From Thermoplasmata archaeon (lineage in GTDB: Archaea; Thermoplasmatota; Thermoplasmata; Thermoplasmatales; Thermoplasmataceae): DNA of 9,979 nt. This document shows positions 5,844 through 9,979 of the stretch, piece after piece (the stretch's first letter is position 1; every line of letters begins with the position of its first letter). The stretch spans positions 1 through 9,979 of the forward strand of contig JAKAUD010000225.1 of assembly GCA_021827885.1 (NCBI GenBank), written 5' to 3'. Made by a program: the position numbers and the translations under genes. The notes under the pieces were generated by a model. That model did not search any database. It saw only the letters and a list, made by a program, of their open reading frames with translations, and was not told the origin of the DNA.

Positions 5844-6350
5844 ATGATGGATATTAAAAATAAGGTTGAAACACTTCTTTTTTCCTCCAGTGTACCACTT
5901 TCAGTGAAGGATATCTCGGACTTGCTTGAGATGCCGGGGCCAGTGATCTCAAAAGTCGTTAGGTCTCTGGTCCGTGAATACGAAAAGAGGGAGGGGGCAA
6001 TAGAGGTTGCCAGAATTGGGATAAAATACAGGATTCAGCTCAAGCCTGAATATTCCGAACTTGCAGACAGGGTAGCGGAGAGGGAGCTGAGCCGTGAACA
6101 GTTGAAGATTCTTGGATTCATAGCGGCAAGAGACCACACAAACCGTACAGATCTTCGTGAAAGGTTTGGGAGCAGGTATGAGGTACTGTCAGATGCACTC
6201 CTGGAAAAAAAGTTCATAACTGTTAAAAGAGTGGGAAATGCCGATATTTTTGCTGTCACAAAAAAATTCTTTACTTATTTCAACGTGAACAAAAAGAAAC
6301 TTGAAGAATTACGATCGAATAACCGTGAGGGACTGAATGACGCAAAATAA
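5844..6350 (+). CDS. scpB: Segregation and condensation protein B
   Basis: A 168-residue ScpB, the winged-helix subunit that dimerises and binds ScpA in the SMC-ScpAB condensin-like complex that compacts and segregates the chromosome. The N-terminal half (KNKVETLLFSSSVPLSVKDISDLL, then a helix ending ISKVVRSLVREYE) is the typical first winged helix. The ELSREQLKILGFIAARDHTNR segment begins the second and corresponds to the family's L...aLE.LaiIAY..P.tR pattern in divergent form. The tail is lysine-rich. Starts at 5844 or 5847 fit the TATA-like box and give the usual family N-terminus. Extending to 5808 adds residues that do not belong. ScpA and SMC are not in the window. The final 14 bp overlap purD, so the two are likely cotranscribed and translationally coupled, although their functions are unrelated. 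Confidence 0.85.
   Translation: MMDIKNKVETLLFSSSVPLSVKDISDLLEMPGPVISKVVRSLVREYEKREGAIEVARIGIKYRIQLKPEYSELADRVAERELSREQLKILGFIAARDHTNRTDLRERFGSRYEVLSDALLEKKFITVKRVGNADIFAVTKKFFTYFNVNKKKLEELRSNNREGLNDAK
6325..6331 (+). promoter_or_regulatory. Shine-Dalgarno sequence of purD inside scpB
   Basis: GTGAGGG lies 5 bp before the purD ATG at 6337, within the last codons of scpB. It matches the archaeal anti-Shine-Dalgarno core and supports 6337 as the start. Its presence at an internal operon gene contrasts with the lead genes, which appear leaderless. Confidence 0.5.
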
Positions 6351-7635
6351 GGTACTTCTGGTTGGAAGTGGTGGGAGAGAGGATGCAGTTGCAAGGCAGC
6401 TGGTGAAAAGTGGTGCTGCGGTATATTCTGCCATTAAGAACAGAAACCCTTCAATAATGTCGCTATCAGAGGAATACTTGGTGTGTGATGAAACCGATTT
6501 TAACAGCATACTAGATTTTGCCCTTGAGAAAGGTGTTGATCTAGCATTTGTTGGACCCGACCCTGTTCTTGAAACACCACTTGTGGAAAACCTGAGGTCA
6601 AGCGGCATACCTGTTGCATCTCCTGATAGGAAAGCAGCTATGATAGAGACCTCCAAGGAATTCATGAGAAGCCTGATGACCAGATACAATATTCCTGGAA
6701 ATATTCCCTCGTGGGTTTTCACCAGCGCCAGAGATCTCAGTTCGTTTTTGATCAAGAGTGGGAAACAGTATGCGATTAAACCCATAGGTCTCACCGGGGG
6801 GAAGGGTGTTAGAGTAATGGGCGACCAGATCGGAACCACTGAGGAAGCTATCAGATACGGAACTGAAATTATAGGGAGAGACGGAAAAGTACTCCTGGAG
6901 GAAAGATCTGTGGGAGAGGAGTTTTCGTTACAGGTTTTCACTGACGGAACTCACGTTGCACCCATGCCAATCGTTCAGGATTTCAAAAGAGCCTATGAAA
7001 ATGACACCGGTCCAAACACAGGTGGTATGGGGTCCATATCTGGACCTGACGGTCTCCCATTTATAAGAAAATCAACTGTTGAAAAAGCCCTTGATATACT
7101 TGTAAAAATCGTAAATGCACTCAGGAATGATGGGAGACCTTTCACCGGCATTCTTTACGGACAGTTCATGGAGACTGTAAATGGTCCGGTTGTAATAGAG
7201 ATAAACTCCAGGTTTGCTGATCCTGAATCAATGAACGTCCTGTCTCTGATGAAGACCGATATATGCGATATCTTCTTTGGAATTGCTGACCAAAAACTCA
7301 ACAGGGATGCCGAATTTGAAAAGAAGGCAACTGTACTGAAATATGTTGTCCCCAGAGGCTATGGAACAAAGCCCGAAGGTGGAATGCTTACAGTCGAAAG
7401 GAAACTCCTGCCAGATAACCTGAGGCTTTATTATGCCGCTGTTTCAGGAACTCTTGAAAGAGTGGAGATGTCAACTTCCAGATCTCTGGCGATGGTTGGA
7501 ATCGCGGATACAATACCCGAAGCGTCAGATGTGGTGGAGGATAATCTGCACATAATCAAGGGGAACTACTTTGTCAGGCATGACATAGGGAGCAGGGATA
7601 TGATCGAAAAAAAGATGGCAAATAGAATTTTATGA
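6337..7635 (+). CDS. purD: Phosphoribosylamine-glycine ligase (GAR synthetase)
   Basis: A 432-residue ATP-grasp ligase that joins glycine to 5-phosphoribosylamine, the second step of purine synthesis. The N-terminal domain opens KVLLVGSGGREDAVARQL, then FVGPDP near residue 70. The ATP-grasp region includes YAIKPIGLTGGKGV and the signature DFKRAYENDTGPNTGGMG. The metal/ATP site EINSRFADPESMNVL matches archaeal PurD. The usual histidine of GGREHA is aspartate at residue 16. The length is normal and all domains are present. The start is fixed by a Shine-Dalgarno sequence and by the 14-bp overlap with scpB. A T-run directly after the stop codon probably ends the transcript. No other purine biosynthesis genes are seen in the window. 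Assignment is firm, and the Asp16 change is the only notable departure. Confidence 0.96.
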   Translation: MTQNKVLLVGSGGREDAVARQLVKSGAAVYSAIKNRNPSIMSLSEEYLVCDETDFNSILDFALEKGVDLAFVGPDPVLETPLVENLRSSGIPVASPDRKAAMIETSKEFMRSLMTRYNIPGNIPSWVFTSARDLSSFLIKSGKQYAIKPIGLTGGKGVRVMGDQIGTTEEAIRYGTEIIGRDGKVLLEERSVGEEFSLQVFTDGTHVAPMPIVQDFKRAYENDTGPNTGGMGSISGPDGLPFIRKSTVEKALDILVKIVNALRNDGRPFTGILYGQFMETVNGPVVIEINSRFADPESMNVLSLMKTDICDIFFGIADQKLNRDAEFEKKATVLKYVVPRGYGTKPEGGMLTVERKLLPDNLRLYYAAVSGTLERVEMSTSRSLAMVGIADTIPEASDVVEDNLHIIKGNYFVRHDIGSRDMIEKKMANRIL

Positions 7636-7638
7636 CTC

Positions 7639-7644
7639 TTTTTT
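7639..7644 (+). terminator. T-run terminator after purD
   Basis: Six consecutive T residues begin 4 bases after the purD stop codon, in the 42-bp gap between convergent genes. Archaeal RNA polymerase stops at short U-tracts without a hairpin, so this is a likely end for the scpB-purD transcript. No equivalent T-run is seen for the opposing gene on the minus strand. Confidence 0.45.
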
Positions 7645-7677
7645 ATAAAGCAAATACCTTAGAATAACGGTTTAACC

Positions 7678-8586
7678 CTAATCTGAAATCTCCATCTTCC
7701 CCAAAACCCTTGGTGACAGATTTGGATTGGAGAACAGTATACTTTTATTAACAACCGGAATTGGACGATCCAGCACCATTTTTCCACTCACCATCTGTCC
7801 CCTCTGGTAGATCATCTCGTCAGATACAAATATCTCAAAATCGCCATCTGGTACTCTTTTAAGTGCACTGTGATAAACTACCCTACCGGATATTTCCTTC
7901 TCCTGTTTCAGCACTGAATCGGAGAGAAACATTCCTCTCTGAAGTTCATCGGCATCAACGTTTTTAAGTGCAGCCCCGACTCTTGAACCCGTCTCAGCCT
8001 CATCTACATCAACATCATGCATCTGTATGGATCGCACCTGAACCTCAACGTTCAGACCTGAAATGAATAGCTTCTGGTGCTTGCTGAGTTTTCCTGACAG
8101 GACAAAGCCCAGAATCACGGTTCCCACGCTCTTTACCTGGAAAAAGTGATCGATGATCACAAGTGTACCTCTCTGCTCTCTCTGCGGCTTGAACTGGATA
8201 AGCCTCTCAACTACACCCATGGGGCTTCCTGAATAGATTTCATAACCTTCAAGTACTGTTCCTCTGGCAATTTTTTTCGCCCTTTCGGCATTCTCTTCAC
8301 TGGATGCAACCATCATTCCGTGTGTTTTCCCCATAAGGTCCAGTGCCATAAGGGCTTCTCCGAAACTCCTGTCAATTGTATCTACTCCAACAATTGCGTA
8401 ATCGGAGGGGTATATACAGTCTGTGAGAGATGAAAGTTTTTCAGGAAACCTGGATGGTTCCAGGAATGTTGTTATAAGGTCTCCGTCCTTTCTTGAATGT
8501 ATGGTTATATCACTGTCAGTGTTTTTCTTGGAAACTTCTCTGAGAATCTCAGGAATATTAAAAACGAAAACTGTAAGAGAACTCAT
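7678..8586 (-). CDS. EF1A/SelB-like protein with degenerate GTPase domain
   Basis: A 302-residue archaeal relative of elongation factors EF1A and SelB. Residues about 140-222 are a clear translation-factor domain 2, reading HFFQVKSVGTVILGFVLSGKL, then VQVRSIQMHDVDVDEAETGSRVG and LQRGMFL, closest in style to SelB. A beta-rich third domain follows to the end. The first 115 residues sit where the G domain should be and keep a trace of it (SDYAIVGVDT...FGEALMALDLMG corresponds to the strand and helix after switch II). The P-loop GxxxxGK[ST], the DxxG motif and NKxD are all absent. It is therefore unlikely to hydrolyse GTP. Similar shortened proteins occur in other archaea, including methanogens, and I know of no settled function. 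The gene follows hemH by 49 bp and may be read from that operon or from a weak TATA-like box. Confidence 0.8.
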   Translation of the reverse strand: MSSLTVFVFNIPEILREVSKKNTDSDITIHSRKDGDLITTFLEPSRFPEKLSSLTDCIYPSDYAIVGVDTIDRSFGEALMALDLMGKTHGMMVASSEENAERAKKIARGTVLEGYEIYSGSPMGVVERLIQFKPQREQRGTLVIIDHFFQVKSVGTVILGFVLSGKLSKHQKLFISGLNVEVQVRSIQMHDVDVDEAETGSRVGAALKNVDADELQRGMFLSDSVLKQEKEISGRVVYHSALKRVPDGDFEIFVSDEMIYQRGQMVSGKMVLDRPIPVVNKSILFSNPNLSPRVLGKMEISD

Positions 8587-8603
8587 AAATCCAGATATCG
8601 GGG

Positions 8604-8613
8604 AAGTATATGG
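8604..8613 (-). promoter_or_regulatory. Weak TATA-like box of the EF1A/SelB-like gene
   Basis: On the minus strand CCATATACTT is centred about 22 bp before the ATG at 8586, slightly close for a leaderless start. It may allow expression independent of the hem genes. Confidence 0.33.
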
Positions 8614-8620
8614 AAGTTAT

Positions 8621-8639
8621 CTGATCCCGGGAAGATCAG
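8621..8639. repeat. Inverted repeat over the hemH stop codon
   Basis: CTGATC-N7-GATCAG is a perfect 6-bp inverted repeat that includes the hemH stop codon (8636-8638) and lies just upstream of the TATA-like box for the next gene. It could be a 3' hairpin of the hem transcript or a binding site. There is no T-run after it. Confidence 0.3.
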
Positions 8640-9523
8640 GAACCGGAAACCGCAAGATCTGCAAAAACTTCGGCAATTTCATCTGAATCATTGGGAGGAT
8701 CAATTCTACTGTATTCCATCCCATGGTTACGCACCCAACCTCCAAACTCATAATCCAGATCGTATTTTATCTCTAGATGGTCGTATACAAAACCAACAGG
8801 TATTGTTGTTATTTTTCTTATACCTCTGTCTTTCCAGGTCGTTGCCACATCAAATACGGATGGTTCAAGCCATGATTTTCCGTATTTGCCCCTGCTCTGA
8901 TACCCAATATCATAATTTTTGATTCCGGTTTTACCTGCAATTTTTCTTGAAAATGAGAAATACGCCTCGTTATATTTTGATTCGTCCTGAAACAGAGGAA
9001 GACTGTGCGCAGAGAAGAGAAACAGTGTTTCAGAGTCTGAAACATCGTCTTTGGTTATTCTCTTCTCCCATGTTTTTATAAAACCTTCCTCATTTGAAAA
9101 TCCATTTACAAATCTGGTCATACAGATGAAATTCTTTTTATGCATTGCCTCTTCCAGCGGTTTTCTGTATGAGTTTACAACATTTTGCGATTCAAATGGG
9201 AATAATGGTATGGCTATGATTTCATCTGCTCCATCATTCTGGATGTGATTCACAGCAGTTTCAAGGGAAGGTCTCCAGTGCTTGTTGCCCAAATATACCA
9301 TGTAATCACCCCGAGACCTCAACAATTTACCAACCTTGCTGACAAGTGAATCAATAATTGCGTTGGATGGCGATATCCCAGCCACCATCCTGTATTTTGC
9401 CATATTTTCAGTCATTGCGTATTCAGGAACAGGTTTGCCCTCGTAGATGCTGGAAAGGTATTCTGGAACCTCATCAAGACTTGTGGGGGAACCGTAAGCC
9501 ATTAAAAGAACTGCATGTTTCAT
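8636..9523 (-). CDS. hemH: Ferrochelatase
   Basis: A 295-residue ferrochelatase that inserts ferrous iron into a porphyrin as a late step of haem synthesis. The N-terminus LLMAYGSPTSLDEVPEYL and the GISPSN element are typical. The catalytic histidine is His173 in FSAHSLP, the conserved acidic motif is DHLEIKYDLD at 248-257 with Glu251, and YQSRGKYGKSWLEPSV corresponds to the YQSr...WL.P element. The length is in the short, bacterial-type range and there is no transmembrane tail. Whether the substrate is protoporphyrin IX or coproporphyrin III cannot be decided here. The opening resembles coproporphyrin enzymes of Gram-positive bacteria. It starts 2 bp after the hemE stop codon, so translation is surely linked. 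No gene for the intervening oxidation step is in the window. Confidence 0.94.
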   Translation of the reverse strand: MKHAVLLMAYGSPTSLDEVPEYLSSIYEGKPVPEYAMTENMAKYRMVAGISPSNAIIDSLVSKVGKLLRSRGDYMVYLGNKHWRPSLETAVNHIQNDGADEIIAIPLFPFESQNVVNSYRKPLEEAMHKKNFICMTRFVNGFSNEEGFIKTWEKRITKDDVSDSETLFLFSAHSLPLFQDESKYNEAYFSFSRKIAGKTGIKNYDIGYQSRGKYGKSWLEPSVFDVATTWKDRGIRKITTIPVGFVYDHLEIKYDLDYEFGGWVRNHGMEYSRIDPPNDSDEIAEVFADLAVSGS

Positions 9524-9525
9524 AC

Positions 9526-9978
9526 CTATCTTTCCACGCCATGGACTATTTCCACAATTTTCTTAAGAGTTTTCACTTTGGTTCCCGGCAGCACGCCATG
9601 TCCCAGGTTGAAAACATACCTGTCTGATGATTTCATGCTTTCAGCAATGAGTTTTGCCTCTAAAAAAGCCCTGGCGGGAAAATTTTCAACAAGTGATGGA
9701 TCGAGATTTCCCTGGTATCCCATACCTGGTCCGTACCTTTCACTGATATCCCTGAGGTCCAGCCTCCAGTCCAGGCTGAGAAAATCGAAGCCTAATCCTG
9801 AAATAACAGGAAGAAGACCAGCTGTTGAAGTACTGAAATAAATCAATGGAACAGAGCCTGATATCTCGGAGACAATATCTTCCAGGTAAGGTTTGACCAA
9901 GCTTGAAAATGTATACGGAGAGAGATTTCCGGACCAGCTGTCAAATATCTGGATGGCGATTGCTCCTGACCTGATTTG
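9526..9978 (-). CDS. hemE: Uroporphyrinogen decarboxylase, C-terminal part (5' truncated)
   Basis: The C-terminal 150 residues of HemE, which removes four carboxylates from uroporphyrinogen III to give coproporphyrinogen III. The gene runs off the right edge, since the minus-strand frame is open to base 978 of the last kilobase with no start in view. The visible part begins with QIFDSWSGNLSP, a family hallmark, then PLIYFSTSTAGLLPVI, a SLDWR element, GYQGNLDP and FNLGHGVLPGT near the end, all well conserved in HemE. The UUG at 9900 is internal and not a start. The next gene, hemH, begins 2 bp after the stop codon, which places both in one operon with the promoter outside the window. Nothing suggests loss of function in the visible half. 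Confidence 0.94.
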   Translation of the reverse strand, partial: QIRSGAIAIQIFDSWSGNLSPYTFSSLVKPYLEDIVSEISGSVPLIYFSTSTAGLLPVISGLGFDFLSLDWRLDLRDISERYGPGMGYQGNLDPSLVENFPARAFLEAKLIAESMKSSDRYVFNLGHGVLPGTKVKTLKKIVEIVHGVER

Positions 9979-9979
9979 C

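Noticed and set aside
6309..6941. A 210-codon open frame on the minus strand opposite purD
   Set aside because: It is antisense to a strongly conserved purD, its product is rich in Ser/Pro/Leu without recognisable motifs, and no promoter or ribosome-binding site precedes it.
8497..8922. A 141-codon plus-strand frame across the hemH/EF1A-like junction
   Set aside because: It lies opposite two well-supported genes, and the encoded peptide has no family features.
1..9979. CRISPR array, insertion sequence, toxin-antitoxin or defence system
   Set aside because: No repeat-spacer pattern, transposase, terminal repeats or recognisable defence genes are present. The genes are mainly housekeeping.

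Overview
The window looks like a piece of chromosome from a thermoacidophilic euryarchaeon of the order Thermoplasmatales (Thermoplasma/Ferroplasma/Acidiplasma relatives). The protein families support this: an archaeal Lhr helicase tail, a small archaeal Toprim protein, archaeal-type RNase Z, an archaeal dUTPase of the dCTP-deaminase fold, an EF1A/SelB-like protein without a working GTPase site, and a classical HemE/HemH pair. Arginine codons AGA/AGG and isoleucine ATA are frequent. Several lead genes have a TATA-like box about 24-28 bp before the start codon, as expected for leaderless archaeal transcripts. The genus cannot be named from this sequence alone. The content is mostly conserved chromosomal metabolism and information processing, with no insertion sequence, phage gene, tRNA, rRNA or CRISPR array visible. 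Nearly all the DNA is coding and no gene-free stretch exceeds about 155 bp.

Layout. (1) 2-2249, plus strand: the 3' end of an Lhr-type helicase gene, a Toprim-domain protein and RNase Z, a run of nucleic-acid processing genes. (2) 2228-4601, minus strand: an NCS1 nucleobase permease, dUTPase and a START-like (SRPBCC) protein, read in that order from one clear promoter. The last of these overlaps the end of the RNase Z gene tail to tail. (3) 4602-4755: a divergent promoter region with a short palindrome near its middle. (4) 4756-7635, plus strand: a Gfo/Idh/MocA oxidoreductase, then after a 107-bp gap with two consecutive inverted repeats, scpB overlapping purD. A T-run follows purD. (5) 7678-9978, minus strand: hemE (5' end outside the window), hemH two bases later, and the pseudo-GTPase translation-factor-like gene.

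How the genes fit together. The permease and dUTPase suit nucleobase uptake and dUTP removal, and purD makes glycinamide ribonucleotide for purine synthesis, so three genes here touch nucleotide supply. ScpB is a chromosome-segregation partner of SMC/ScpA but neither lies in the window. HemE and HemH are consecutive-pathway tetrapyrrole enzymes. I do not see an obviously new multi-gene system. The items most worth following up are the SelB/EF1A paralogue lacking all GTP-binding motifs, the two equal-spacer inverted repeats before scpB, the palindrome between the divergent promoters, and the repeat-containing leader of the SRPBCC gene.
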